Source: Lachnospiraceae bacterium (lineage in GTDB: Bacteria > Bacillota > Clostridia > Lachnospirales > Lachnospiraceae). Taken from it: DNA of 51,869 nt. The position numbers were made by a program, and so were the translations under genes. Of the stretch, positions 14,870 to 24,006 are shown in pieces (position 1 is the stretch's first letter; each line of letters starts with the position of its first letter). The notes under the pieces are model-generated. The model was not told the DNA's origin. It did no database searches and was given only the letters and a program-made list of their open reading frames with translations. The stretch is taken from positions 1 to 51,869 of the forward strand of contig JAQYAV010000132.1 of NCBI GenBank assembly GCA_029338675.1. Reading direction: 5' to 3'.

Positions 14870-16987
14870 TTATTCTTCAAAAGGTATATTTAACTCTTCT
14901 GTTCCTGGTAAAACAAATCGTCCATTTTCAATTATGCTAACTTTTTTACCATCTTTATGAACAGAGTATATTCCACCTATTTCTTCATAAGGAATAGTTA
15001 TATCTGTATGGCAATTAAAATATGCCTTTTCTCTTTCTTTTTCATCAGATGAATGTCTAAGCAAGGAACACTCATTATCCTTTGCAACAATTTCTTTTCC
15101 ATCTGGATTATATAATTTACAGTCCTCACTATAACTATAGCATGTATCTCCTACTGCAAAATGAGGACCCATTTTTTCCACAATTAAAATTGGCAATTTA
15201 TATAGTATATCGAATTTATTTGCCATCACATACGCTGTTGTATTTGTGCCAATAGCAAACTCTCCAATAGGAAGGGTATTGTGATTAAACATAAGATTTT
15301 CTTTGATGTAGGATTTATTTTTTTCCTCTTCATCAAAATTATCACATGTGTAATTACTTATTTTCCCATCAACAAATTCTATACATAAATTGTTATATTT
15401 AAGTTCATTTAAATACACCTGACTTACATTCAAAATACCATTTGTATTAGTAAGCTTAGGTGATGTAAATACTTCTCCAACAGGGATATTTACATCTGCT
15501 AAACAATTCTCAAAGTTTGTTTCCTTACTACTATCTATATTATGCAAATAAACCTTAATATCTGTTTTATTTTCATTTGTTCCTATAACATGAACGTATT
15601 CTGCTTCATTTAATTCATCAATAATACTTTGCTGTATACTTTTGTATAATTCATTATCCAAAGTATTAACCTTTACAATCTCATCAAATATCTCTTTGAA
15701 ATTATCTCCTATTTCAGGAATTGGATATGCAATAATAGTAAAGCTATACTTATCTCTAGGTATATATTTATTCGTAAGCTGTGCAAGCTTTGAAGAATAC
15801 CATACCTGAAGTTCTTGCTGCTTTTCTGTAAGCTTAAGGGCATTTTTCTTTGAAGCCGGATTAAAAGGCTCCTCTCCAAACACTTCAATTACTGCTGGGC
15901 CTGCATAATATCCTGCTGCCTCTTTATTCTTCTCATAGGTATCTGCAATAACCTCAAGCTTTCTCTCAGCCAATGCCTTATCAAAAAATAAAGCTTCATC
16001 CATTCTGTGATCATAATCATATTGCTTGTTTGCCTGAGTTCCAAAATATCCTGTTCTAATTGTAAGCTTTCTATTTATTCTCTCAACAGGATATCTAAAA
16101 ATAATCGGTTTAAGACCATGCTCTTCAAACATACTAATTGCATATCTAACCATTCTCTCCTGTCCAATAAAGTACCTGATATTAACAGTTTTCTTAGGTG
16201 TTAAATCTATTCTCATTGTCTCAAAGCCATTAATAAAGCCATCAACATATGTCTTAGCCATAGCTTTAACACTTGCTTCATCTAAGTTATACAAGTACTT
16301 AGAGAGCTCTATTTCATTATTTGAAATATACTCACCATATGCATACAAATAATTGATATTGGATAAATCACTATTCATAATTATATTTTTAGCAAATTCA
16401 TCCTGACATGTTACTGTCTGCTCAATTCTTGACCTGACATATACATCTGAATAATCGTACATATGATAGTATATTGCTTCTTTAATGTATTTTGCCTGTG
16501 GACATATCCCATCCTCAATAATACTAGTCGACCACATGCTATATATCTCTAAAAATAATTCAACAATAGCTACAAATTCCAATACTTTTCCTTCAAATGC
16601 GTAAGCAATAATGGCTCTTACTTCAGCATAGAGAAATGCAAGTATTGCCCCATATTCCTCACCACACTTTAATACTGCATATTCAGGATTAGCGTAGCTT
16701 TTTTCATAATTTTTTGGAAGAATATCCTTATATAATTCATTATTAATTCGTTTAAGAACTTCTATGTCTAACTTTTCATACCAACATCCATCATCACGAT
16801 TATTGTCTATTGTAAATAAGACATCATAGGAATATAAAATAAACTCAGATACCTTGTCAAAATAATCCTTTATATTAGCTATGTTGTCCTTATCAAAAGT
16901 ACTACTCCAATCCTCATGGCTTATCTCTTCAAGTCTTCCCAATGATAATTCAAGTCTTTCACAAATGTCCTCACTGTATAATTCCAT
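14870..16987 (-). CDS. M29-like aminopeptidase with large N-terminal extension
   Basis: 705 aa. The C-terminal ~400 residues resemble M29 metallo-aminopeptidases (AmpS/PepS type). NIPVGEVFTSP carries the catalytic Glu, and LPIGEFAIGTN, KMGPHFAVGDTCYS and FNCHTDITIPYEEIGG supply likely Glu, His and Asp metal ligands. The first ~300 residues are a mostly helical, acidic extension of unknown role; classical M29 enzymes are about 410 aa. No signal peptide, so cytosolic. It would trim peptides N-terminally. It lies between a small membrane protein gene (15 bases) and map, two N-terminal processing genes in a row, within the pyr run. Confidence 0.8.
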   Translation of the reverse strand: MELYSEDICERLELSLGRLEEISHEDWSSTFDKDNIANIKDYFDKVSEFILYSYDVLFTIDNNRDDGCWYEKLDIEVLKRINNELYKDILPKNYEKSYANPEYAVLKCGEEYGAILAFLYAEVRAIIAYAFEGKVLEFVAIVELFLEIYSMWSTSIIEDGICPQAKYIKEAIYYHMYDYSDVYVRSRIEQTVTCQDEFAKNIIMNSDLSNINYLYAYGEYISNNEIELSKYLYNLDEASVKAMAKTYVDGFINGFETMRIDLTPKKTVNIRYFIGQERMVRYAISMFEEHGLKPIIFRYPVERINRKLTIRTGYFGTQANKQYDYDHRMDEALFFDKALAERKLEVIADTYEKNKEAAGYYAGPAVIEVFGEEPFNPASKKNALKLTEKQQELQVWYSSKLAQLTNKYIPRDKYSFTIIAYPIPEIGDNFKEIFDEIVKVNTLDNELYKSIQQSIIDELNEAEYVHVIGTNENKTDIKVYLHNIDSSKETNFENCLADVNIPVGEVFTSPKLTNTNGILNVSQVYLNELKYNNLCIEFVDGKISNYTCDNFDEEEKNKSYIKENLMFNHNTLPIGEFAIGTNTTAYVMANKFDILYKLPILIVEKMGPHFAVGDTCYSYSEDCKLYNPDGKEIVAKDNECSLLRHSSDEKEREKAYFNCHTDITIPYEEIGGIYSVHKDGKKVSIIENGRFVLPGTEELNIPFEE

Positions 16988-17001
16988 TTAATCCTCCAAA
17001 A

Positions 17002-17316
17002 TTAAAATAATATAATTATAAATGGCACTAAAATAGTAAATATATTTAGCGCCACAGAAATTCTTTTTTCTTTTACTCCACCCTTTTGTGACTTAAATCC
17101 AAGATACGCAAATATAATACCTGTAAATGAAAGCACTAAAGCACAAATATAAAGCATTGCAAAAAAGCCCGATACATTTCCTTTAGTAGCAATAGAGCTT
17201 ATCACTCCTGAAAGTTCAGCTACAAAGGAAATGCCACCAAGCACAAATGCAATGATTGTATCGGATGCCATAGATGAATCGGAAAAATAATATCTATGTC
17301 TTTTAAATAATCTCAT
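17002..17316 (-). CDS. Small three-helix membrane protein (DUF6142-like)
   Basis: 104 aa. A basic start MRLFKRHRYYFSD is followed by three hydrophobic segments at about residues 20-42, 50-70 and 83-104. The arrangement matches small Lachnospiraceae membrane proteins that I recall as DUF6142, of unknown function. It lies 18 bases downstream of pyrD and 15 bases upstream of the M29 peptidase gene, clearly inside the operon. GGAGG precedes the ATG. Confidence 0.7.
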   Translation of the reverse strand: MRLFKRHRYYFSDSSMASDTIIAFVLGGISFVAELSGVISSIATKGNVSGFFAMLYICALVLSFTGIIFAYLGFKSQKGGVKEKRISVALNIFTILVPFIIILF

Positions 17317-17334
17317 GAAAACCTCCTACATGAT

Positions 17335-18237
17335 TTATTTAACGCATCCAATTATTTCGTTAATATCGTCAATATTATTCTTAATCATGTATTCTTCAAT
17401 TCCCTTAATAATCTCAACTGTTGCATAAGGATTATTGAAATTAGCTGTTCCAACTGCCACTGCAGATGCACCTGCCATAATGAATTCAAGAGCATCATTT
17501 GCATTCATACATCCACCCATTCCGATAATTGGAATTTTAACAGCATTAGCAACCTGATAAACCATTCTAATAGCTATAGGTTTAATTGCAGGTCCTGAAA
17601 CACCTGCTGTTTTGTTAGCTACAGCAAATGTTCTTCTATTAACATCAATCTTCATTCCTGTTAATGTATTTATTAATGAAAGGGCATCTGAACCAGCAGC
17701 CTCTGCAGCTCTTGCCATCTCAGTAATATCTGTAACATTAGGACTAAGCTTCATAATAATTGGCTGTTTAGCCTTTTCCTTAACTGCTTTTGTTATCTCG
17801 AATAATGCTTTAGGATCCTGACCAAATGCAATCCCACCTTCTTTAACATTCGGACACGAAACATTTATTTCAAGTAAATCAACTGGCTGATTAGCTAATC
17901 TCTCAACCACCTCAACATAATCCTCTTTGCTCTTTCCACATACATTTACAATTATTTTTGTATTCTTTGTCTTTAAGAAAGGAATATCTCTTTCAATAAA
18001 TGTATCTATTCCAGGATTCTGTAATCCAATAGCATTCATCATTCCACCATATGTTTCAGCAATTCTTGGAGTTGGATTTCCTGGCCATGGTATATTAGCA
18101 ACACCCTTAGTTGTTACAGCGCCAAGATTATCTAAATTGACAAACTCATCATATTCCATACCTGAACCAAATGTTCCAGAAGCAACAGTTATAGGATTCT
18201 TAAATTCAACACCAGCTATATTAACCTTTGTATTCAT
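17335..18237 (-). CDS. pyrD: Dihydroorotate dehydrogenase B (NAD+), catalytic subunit
   Basis: 300 aa, an FMN TIM barrel. It oxidises dihydroorotate to orotate with PyrK passing electrons to NAD+. GVEFKNPITVASGTFGSG opens the fold. INVSCPNVKEGG has the catalytic Cys of class 1B (class 2 enzymes use Ser). IIGMGGCMNANDALEFIMAGAS and AVGTANF bind the FMN phosphate. Its ATG overlaps the end of pyrK by one base, so the two subunits are translationally coupled. Confidence 0.97.
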   Translation of the reverse strand: MNTKVNIAGVEFKNPITVASGTFGSGMEYDEFVNLDNLGAVTTKGVANIPWPGNPTPRIAETYGGMMNAIGLQNPGIDTFIERDIPFLKTKNTKIIVNVCGKSKEDYVEVVERLANQPVDLLEINVSCPNVKEGGIAFGQDPKALFEITKAVKEKAKQPIIMKLSPNVTDITEMARAAEAAGSDALSLINTLTGMKIDVNRRTFAVANKTAGVSGPAIKPIAIRMVYQVANAVKIPIIGMGGCMNANDALEFIMAGASAVAVGTANFNNPYATVEIIKGIEEYMIKNNIDDINEIIGCVK

Positions 18238-19001
18238 TAAAATGTTACCTCCTCTGCATAGAATACTGGACCATCCTTACATACTCTCTTGTTATTTACT
18301 TTAGAATGGTCATCAACCTCTTTTGACTTACATACACACGCAAGACAAGCCCCAACGCCACAAGCCATTCTCTCTTCTAATGACAATTGCGCCTCAATAC
18401 CATTAGATAAAGCATACTCTTGAATAGCCTTTAACATAGGAGTTGGACCACAAGCATATATTACATCTCCTTCAATGCCATACTCACGTATTGCATCTAA
18501 TACTGTTCCCTTAACACCAATTGTACCACTATCGCTTGACATATATACCTTGCCATATGGTTCAAATTCCTTAGAAAGAAATTCTTCATCTCTATATCCT
18601 AATACAATTGACTTATCGCAGTTAAGCTCTTTTGCCAACTGAAGCATTGGTGGAATACCAATGCCACCACCAATTAATATTGCCTTTTTTTCCTTTAAGT
18701 CATAGCCATTTCCAAGAGGTCCAAGAATATCAATCTGATGATCAGAAGTTAATTTTGAAAATTCTTTAGTTCCCTCTCCTGCTACTCTATATACAAAACG
18801 TAAAGTTCCTGCTTCTTTATCAACCTCACATATACTTATCGGTCTAGGAAGAAGCTTACTTCCATCACTTGAATAAAGATTAGCAAACTGTCCAGGTTTT
18901 GCAGACTGTGCGATTTCTTTGGCATCTACAACCATAGAAAAAATGTCAGTTGCAATATTATCCTGACGTACGATGTTTGCAGTCATTTTTACCTTACTCA
19001 T
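18237..19001 (-). CDS. pyrK: Dihydroorotate dehydrogenase B, electron transfer subunit
   Basis: 254 aa. An FAD-binding N-terminal domain (LLPRPISICEVD is the flavin motif near residue 51) is followed by an NAD-binding domain (LIGGGIGIPPMLQLAKEL). A C-terminal [2Fe-2S] cluster has Cys in ERMACGVGACLACVC and a further Cys in RVCKDGPVF. Together with PyrD it forms the heterotetramer that reduces NAD+. It lies 25 bases after pyrF. Confidence 0.97.
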   Translation of the reverse strand: MSKVKMTANIVRQDNIATDIFSMVVDAKEIAQSAKPGQFANLYSSDGSKLLPRPISICEVDKEAGTLRFVYRVAGEGTKEFSKLTSDHQIDILGPLGNGYDLKEKKAILIGGGIGIPPMLQLAKELNCDKSIVLGYRDEEFLSKEFEPYGKVYMSSDSGTIGVKGTVLDAIREYGIEGDVIYACGPTPMLKAIQEYALSNGIEAQLSLEERMACGVGACLACVCKSKEVDDHSKVNNKRVCKDGPVFYAEEVTF

Positions 19002-19026
19002 AATACACTCTCCTTCATTCTACTGA

Positions 19027-19953
19027 TTATGCACGACCAATTGCCTGATTAATATCCTCTAACATATCAACAACAGCCTGTCTACTTGCTTCCTCGAAAC
19101 AAGCCTCTCCGTATTTTGCATATTTCTCCTGCTTGTATGCAGCAATAATTCCTCTTGAAGAATTAACTATTGCTCCTAATCCATCTTCATTAAAATAGTG
19201 TACTAAGTCAGCACCCTTTCCACCCTGTGCGCCGTATCCTGGAACAAGGATATATGTGTTAGGCATAAGCTTTCGAAGAACTTTACCCATCTCTGGATAT
19301 GTTGCACCAACAACACAACCAACGTTGCTATATGTATCACCCATACACTGGTTTCCCCATTCAACAACCTTTTCAGCTACTAATTCATACAATGGTCTTC
19401 CATTTACTAACTGATCCTGGAACTCACCTGATGATGGATTTGAAGTCTTTACAAGTACAAATATACCCTTATTTTCTTCCTTACATACATCAACAAATGG
19501 ATTTACACCATCGCTTCCCAAATATGGATTTACTGTTACAAAATCTTCATTAAAGGCTGCAATCTTATTAGAGCCTACAGCAACTTTTCCAAGGTGTGCT
19601 ACCGCATATGCTGCTGAAGTAGAACCAATATCTCCTCTCTTAATATCTCCAATTACAACCAAGCCCTTACTCTTTGCATAATCACAAGTCTTCTTATAAG
19701 CAATTAATCCCTCTATTCCAAACTGCTCATACATTGCAATCTGTGGCTTAACAGCAGGAATCAAATCATATGTTGCATCAATAATTTTTTTGTTATACTC
19801 CCAAATTGCATTAGAAGCACCTTCCAAAGTTTCACCAAACTCAGCAAAAGCCTTATCAGTAATCTGCTTTGGAATATAACTCATCATAGGATCTAATCCA
19901 ACAACTATAGGTGCATTCTTCTCTTTAATGTTCTTAACAAGTGTATTTATCAT
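19027..19953 (-). CDS. pyrF: Orotidine-5'-phosphate decarboxylase
   Basis: 308 aa, the longer (class 2) form. VVGLDPMMSYIP opens the barrel. VIGDIKRGDIGSTSAAYAVA has the catalytic Asp-Lys pair (DIKRGD). PGYGAQGGKG and IVNSSRGI bind phosphate. It makes UMP in the last step of the pathway. AAGGAGGAG lies upstream of the ATG. It heads the pyrF-pyrK-pyrD run and is preceded by a 187-base leader. Confidence 0.97.
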   Translation of the reverse strand: MINTLVKNIKEKNAPIVVGLDPMMSYIPKQITDKAFAEFGETLEGASNAIWEYNKKIIDATYDLIPAVKPQIAMYEQFGIEGLIAYKKTCDYAKSKGLVVIGDIKRGDIGSTSAAYAVAHLGKVAVGSNKIAAFNEDFVTVNPYLGSDGVNPFVDVCKEENKGIFVLVKTSNPSSGEFQDQLVNGRPLYELVAEKVVEWGNQCMGDTYSNVGCVVGATYPEMGKVLRKLMPNTYILVPGYGAQGGKGADLVHYFNEDGLGAIVNSSRGIIAAYKQEKYAKYGEACFEEASRQAVVDMLEDINQAIGRA

Positions 19954-19998
19954 TTCAAACTCTCCTCCTTAAATATACTTTTTATAATTTCATAATTC

Positions 19999-20103
19999 AT
20001 CTAATTTTTAGGTAGAGGGAGGATATATTATATATCTTTCCCCTAACATAAAATAAGTTTTTCTAGACTATTTTAGTTCTATGATACTCTAACTCTTATT
20101 ATA
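19999..20103 (-). promoter_or_regulatory. Leader and probable promoter upstream of pyrF
   Basis: A -10-like TATAAT on the minus strand lies at 20103-20098, without a convincing -35. Downstream, 20074-20050 can form a stem with loop AGTCTAGAAAAACT. Hand comparison gives 10 of 14 positions of the PyrR-binding loop consensus ARUCCNGNGAGGYU, with the GG missing. A second long stem at 20046-20008 (TTAGGGG..CCTAA with inner GATATAT/ATATATC) has no T run. Possibly a degenerate attenuator, but not convincing. Confidence 0.3.
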
Positions 20104-20140
20104 GCAGATTTTTAGTACAAAAACGATAGCTGTTATTCTA

Positions 20141-21958
20141 TTATTTTGCTTTAATTTCTTTAATTATGTTTGTTATTAGACCTACTCTTCCAAATGGAGT
20201 CATCAGATAATATCCATCAACGTATGGTTCTATTTCTTTAGCTATTTGGGAAGATATATTAATTGCAAGCTGTTCTGCCTCCTGCCTGCTTTTGTCCTTA
20301 TACATATCGATAATTTCAGGAGCAACATTTATTCCGTTTATTTCACTATCCATGAATCTTGCATTTCGTTCACTTATTACAGGAATTATTCCTCCTAATA
20401 TGTAACCATCAAGTTCTTTTCTTGCTCTTTTTAGATTTTCGAAGGCTTCTTTTGTTAATATTGGTTGTGTTAAAAAGCCTATCATTCCTTTAGCAAGCTT
20501 GTCCTTAGCAATCTTAATCTGAATATCAAAATTAAGTGCATTTACATTAAGTGCTCCAAACAAATTAAAAGGTGTGGGAAGCATACATTTTGTTAATCCT
20601 GTTACATAGCCTGCCAACTTTCTTGAATTGAACTGGTATACACTTTTTACTTCGTCTCTTTCTGCTGTTGGAACAGGATCTCCTGTTACTAATAAAACAT
20701 TCCTGACGCCTTCCGCGTAAAGGCCAAGCAAAAGTGCTTTTGTAGCATTCATATTTCTATCTCTGCAGGTCATATGTGGCAACGTATCAATTCCAAGCTC
20801 ACGTTTTATTTTGCAGGATAATATACTAGAATCCATGTGTGCTCTAGCAATTGGGCAATCTGCTATTGTAATAATATCTGTTCCTGCTCCCTTTAATTGC
20901 CATGCTCCACCCATAAATTTACTAAGATTTATATCAGAAGGCGGATCAAGCTCTACTGCAATAACTTTTTCACCACGTTTAAGCTTTTCATAAAATATGC
21001 TTTCACGTTTTTCTTCTATATTATCTTCATTTAAATAATTTGTCTTAGTAGTTTTATTTGTTGCTTCAGACATATCCATTGAGGTTTTATCAAAATAGAA
21101 TTTGTCTGATATAAGCCTATCAATACATTCCTTTATTTTGGCAATATGTTTAGGAGTTGTTCCACAGCAGCCACCTACTATTCTTGCACCAAGTCTAATA
21201 TAATCAGCTACCTGCTCACCAAAATATGCTGGGTCACCTTCATAAAATGTTCTATTATTTACAACAATTGGATATCCTGCATTAGGCATTAACGAAAGTG
21301 CTTTATCATCAAAATTGAGTTGTTTTGCAATGTCATACATATGCCTTGCCCCACAAACACAATTCAATCCAATTCCGTCAATATCCTTACAAGCCTTTAG
21401 CTTCGAAAATAGCTCATCTACATATATACCGTCTCGTGAAAAGCCATCTTTGTTTACGGCAAATGAACATAATATATATGCTTCGCTATTTACTTCTTTT
21501 ATGTATTTTGATATTTCTATAAGTCCATCACAATTGGCATTGGTTTCAAAAATAAAGTTTGATGCCCCACACTCTAAAAAGCAATCAACTACGAATTTAT
21601 ATTCATCAAAAGCATTTTGTTTCTCTGATAAACTAAGCACTGGACCAATATCTGCAAAAGCAAAAATATCCTTTTCCCCAATACTAGTTATAGCATTATC
21701 ATAGCCCGCTTTAATTGTTCTTTTAACAAGCTCCTCATCGCCCTGATAAGTTATTTTGTTTGAAGCAAAGGTGTTTGTCTTTATTGCATTACAGCCTGCA
21801 TCAATATATTCCTTATGAATATTTATTATTAAGTCTTTTTGATTTAGGTTTGCTAACTCACAACCACTTCCTGTTGTGTTTGAAACCTGTGAGAAATATG
21901 TTCCCATTCCACCGTCAAACAAAAGTGGTTTCTTCTTTAGATATTCTCTTACAGTCAT
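20141..21958 (-). CDS. Bifunctional homocysteine S-methyltransferase / methylenetetrahydrofolate reductase
   Basis: 605 aa fusion, like Bacillus YitJ. Residues 1-290 form the homocysteine-methyltransferase barrel: FDGGMGTYF at the N-terminus and zinc-ligand Cys in GIGLNCVCG and GGCCGTTP. A linker of about 30 residues follows. Residues ~320-605 form the MetF-type reductase: VAVELDPPSD-like strand IAVELDPPSD, MTCRDRN and VLLVTGDPVP (FAD and folate site). The full cobalamin domains of MetH are absent. It probably makes 5-methyl-THF and passes methyl groups to homocysteine or a partner. It lies 21 bases after pyrC and before the pyrF leader. Confidence 0.93.
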   Translation of the reverse strand: MTVREYLKKKPLLFDGGMGTYFSQVSNTTGSGCELANLNQKDLIINIHKEYIDAGCNAIKTNTFASNKITYQGDEELVKRTIKAGYDNAITSIGEKDIFAFADIGPVLSLSEKQNAFDEYKFVVDCFLECGASNFIFETNANCDGLIEISKYIKEVNSEAYILCSFAVNKDGFSRDGIYVDELFSKLKACKDIDGIGLNCVCGARHMYDIAKQLNFDDKALSLMPNAGYPIVVNNRTFYEGDPAYFGEQVADYIRLGARIVGGCCGTTPKHIAKIKECIDRLISDKFYFDKTSMDMSEATNKTTKTNYLNEDNIEEKRESIFYEKLKRGEKVIAVELDPPSDINLSKFMGGAWQLKGAGTDIITIADCPIARAHMDSSILSCKIKRELGIDTLPHMTCRDRNMNATKALLLGLYAEGVRNVLLVTGDPVPTAERDEVKSVYQFNSRKLAGYVTGLTKCMLPTPFNLFGALNVNALNFDIQIKIAKDKLAKGMIGFLTQPILTKEAFENLKRARKELDGYILGGIIPVISERNARFMDSEINGINVAPEIIDMYKDKSRQEAEQLAINISSQIAKEIEPYVDGYYLMTPFGRVGLITNIIKEIKAK

Positions 21959-21979
21959 AATATTTATATTTCCTTACGT

Positions 21980-23278
21980 TTAGTCCATAACTGCAACTGT
22001 TTTACCAGCAACAATTGTTCTTACTACTTTGCCCTTTACAACCTTGCCATGATAAGGTGTGTTATGTCCTTTAGAAGCAAATTTGTTCTTATCAATCTCC
22101 CACTCCACATTAGGATTAAAAAGTACAATGTCTGCCTTAGCGCCTTTTGTAAGTTTTCCATACTCTTCTGAAATTCCAAGAATTTTGGCTGGATTATAGC
22201 TCATCTTTTTAGCCATATCCATAATTGTCATAAGCTTAGTATCAACTAATGCAGTATATGTTAAAGCTGCTGAAGTTTCTAAACCTACGATGCCAAATGG
22301 CGCCTGATCAAAATATTTGCTTTTTTCTTCATCAGAGTGCGGAGCATGATCTGTTGAAATTGCATCCATAGTTCCATCAACTAATCCCTCAATAAGAGCT
22401 TTTACGTCCTCGTCTGTCCTAAGAGGTGGGTTCATTTTGTAGTTACTATCTGCACAATCAATATCTGCATCAGTTAATGTGAAATGGTGTGGACAGACCT
22501 CTGCAGTTACGTCAATTCCCATTCTTTTAGCCATTCTCATTAATTCAACTGTTCCCTTTGTAGAGCAATGGCACAAATGAAGCCTACAACCTGTTTCACC
22601 TGCAAGGAATATATCCCTAGCTGTTATTACATCTTCTACTGAATTAGATATTCCAGGAACATTATACTTCTTTGATGCTACACCTTCATTAAGAACCCCT
22701 TTACCTACAAGATTCTTGTCCTCACAATGAGCCATAACAAGCATCCCTAAATCTGCTGCCTTTTTCATTGCTTCCTTGTATAGATTTATATCCATAACAC
22801 TCTTTCCATCTTCAGAAAAAGCAATTGCGCCAGCCCTTTTCATTGCCTCCATGTCAACTAGCTCATCACCCATCATGCCTTTTGTAATTGCTGATAACTG
22901 CTTAATGTTAATATCAGCCTTTTCATTTGCCTTTTTATATATATATTCTATTGTTTCAACTGAATCTACAACTGGTTTAGTATTAGGCATTGTACAAACT
23001 GTAGTAACGCCACCTCTTGCAGCTGCCTTTGCACCTGTTTCAATATCCTCCTTGTATGTTAATCCCGGATCTCTAAAATGAACATGTAAATCAATAAATC
23101 CTGGCATAACATATGTTCCTGTAGCATCAACTACTTCCTGAGCATTACTATTATCGTTGTATTTTTCACCCCTGCTATGAACAAGTACATCCTTAATAAT
23201 ATCATTTTCAATAATTAAATCTGCTGTTTCATTTAATCCTGTTTCTGGATCAACAACATGTCCGTTTAATATAACCAT
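21980..23278 (-). CDS. pyrC: Dihydroorotase (class I)
   Basis: 432 aa, a class I dihydroorotase similar to Bacillus PyrC. It is a zinc amidohydrolase that closes carbamoyl-aspartate to dihydroorotate. FIDLHVHFRDPG holds the HxH zinc ligands and the substrate Arg. MAHCEDKN, LCHCSTKG and AISTDHAPHSDEEK hold the remaining His and Asp residues. The start has GGAGG upstream. It lies between chorismate mutase (23 bases) and the methionine synthase/MTHFR gene (21 bases). The genes for the first two pyrimidine steps are not in this window. Confidence 0.97.
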   Translation of the reverse strand: MVILNGHVVDPETGLNETADLIIENDIIKDVLVHSRGEKYNDNSNAQEVVDATGTYVMPGFIDLHVHFRDPGLTYKEDIETGAKAAARGGVTTVCTMPNTKPVVDSVETIEYIYKKANEKADINIKQLSAITKGMMGDELVDMEAMKRAGAIAFSEDGKSVMDINLYKEAMKKAADLGMLVMAHCEDKNLVGKGVLNEGVASKKYNVPGISNSVEDVITARDIFLAGETGCRLHLCHCSTKGTVELMRMAKRMGIDVTAEVCPHHFTLTDADIDCADSNYKMNPPLRTDEDVKALIEGLVDGTMDAISTDHAPHSDEEKSKYFDQAPFGIVGLETSAALTYTALVDTKLMTIMDMAKKMSYNPAKILGISEEYGKLTKGAKADIVLFNPNVEWEIDKNKFASKGHNTPYHGKVVKGKVVRTIVAGKTVAVMD

Positions 23279-23301
23279 TATAAACCTCCATATATTTTCT
23301 A

Positions 23302-23844
23302 TTATTTACATACTTCTGTCTCACAATATATTAGATAGCATAATGCAGTAAGCTTTTTAATTAATATATCATCCCTATGGCATTTGAGTATCATATTAAC
23401 CTCATTATCCTTAGCACTAATGCTTTCTACTTCTATAGATGAGCCTGCAACTACAAGTAATATATCCTTGACAGATAAGCCAAGCAATATATCTTCACTG
23501 GCTTTTGTATTTATATTAACCTTTATCCAATTCTCATCTTTTACTAATATTCCTTCGTACCAATCTAAAAATCCATCAGCATATTTATTATTTTCAGCAA
23601 AGATTCCATACTGATATCTCCTACTTATTTGCATAATAATCTTTATGAATAAAATATAATCATCTTTATAGTCTCCATTATAGTTATTGTATATTTCCAC
23701 TTCACGTGCAGGTTTATATATCATATCATCTGAAGATAATTTAACCTCTGCAATATTTCTTGAACAAGCTAAACGTTTATGAAATGAATCCTTCATTAAA
23801 GCATCAATTTCATTAATTTGCTTTCTTACCATTTGTAAATCCAT
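23302..23844 (-). CDS. Chorismate mutase (AroQ type) with C-terminal extension
   Basis: 180 aa. The first ~85 residues form an AroQ helical domain. Aligning by hand to E. coli chorismate mutase places R7, R24, K35, R47 and E48 on catalytic R11, R28, K39, R51 and E52, with the same spacing. It would turn chorismate into prephenate for Phe/Tyr synthesis. The remaining ~95 residues (from about GIFAENNKYADGF) match nothing I know and could be regulatory. It is first in the CM-pyrC-metHF run, with its own promoter at 23901-23929, and is divergent from spoVAA. Confidence 0.8.
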   Translation of the reverse strand: MDLQMVRKQINEIDALMKDSFHKRLACSRNIAEVKLSSDDMIYKPAREVEIYNNYNGDYKDDYILFIKIIMQISRRYQYGIFAENNKYADGFLDWYEGILVKDENWIKVNINTKASEDILLGLSVKDILLVVAGSSIEVESISAKDNEVNMILKCHRDDILIKKLTALCYLIYCETEVCK

Positions 23845-23900
23845 AATATTATGTCCTTTTTCTATATAGTTTCGGCTATTTTATATAGCTATGCTATTTT

Positions 23901-23929
23901 ATTCTAATATATTTCATTAATAATATCAA
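23901..23929 (-). promoter_or_regulatory. Promoter of the chorismate mutase-pyrC operon
   Basis: Minus strand -35 TTGATA (23929-23924), 17-base spacer, -10 TAGAAT (23906-23901), about 57 bases before the chorismate mutase ATG. Confidence 0.6.
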
Positions 23930-24006
23930 TGTTTGAGTTTTTCGCTTTTTTTATAATAAAATTCCACAAAATGCTAATACTAAAACAAAAAAGCGAGGTG
24001 ACTAAA

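Noticed and set aside
23880-24006. Sigma-G or sigma-F promoter of the spoVA operon
   Set aside because: Fragments resemble parts of the consensus but no pair has the right spacing.
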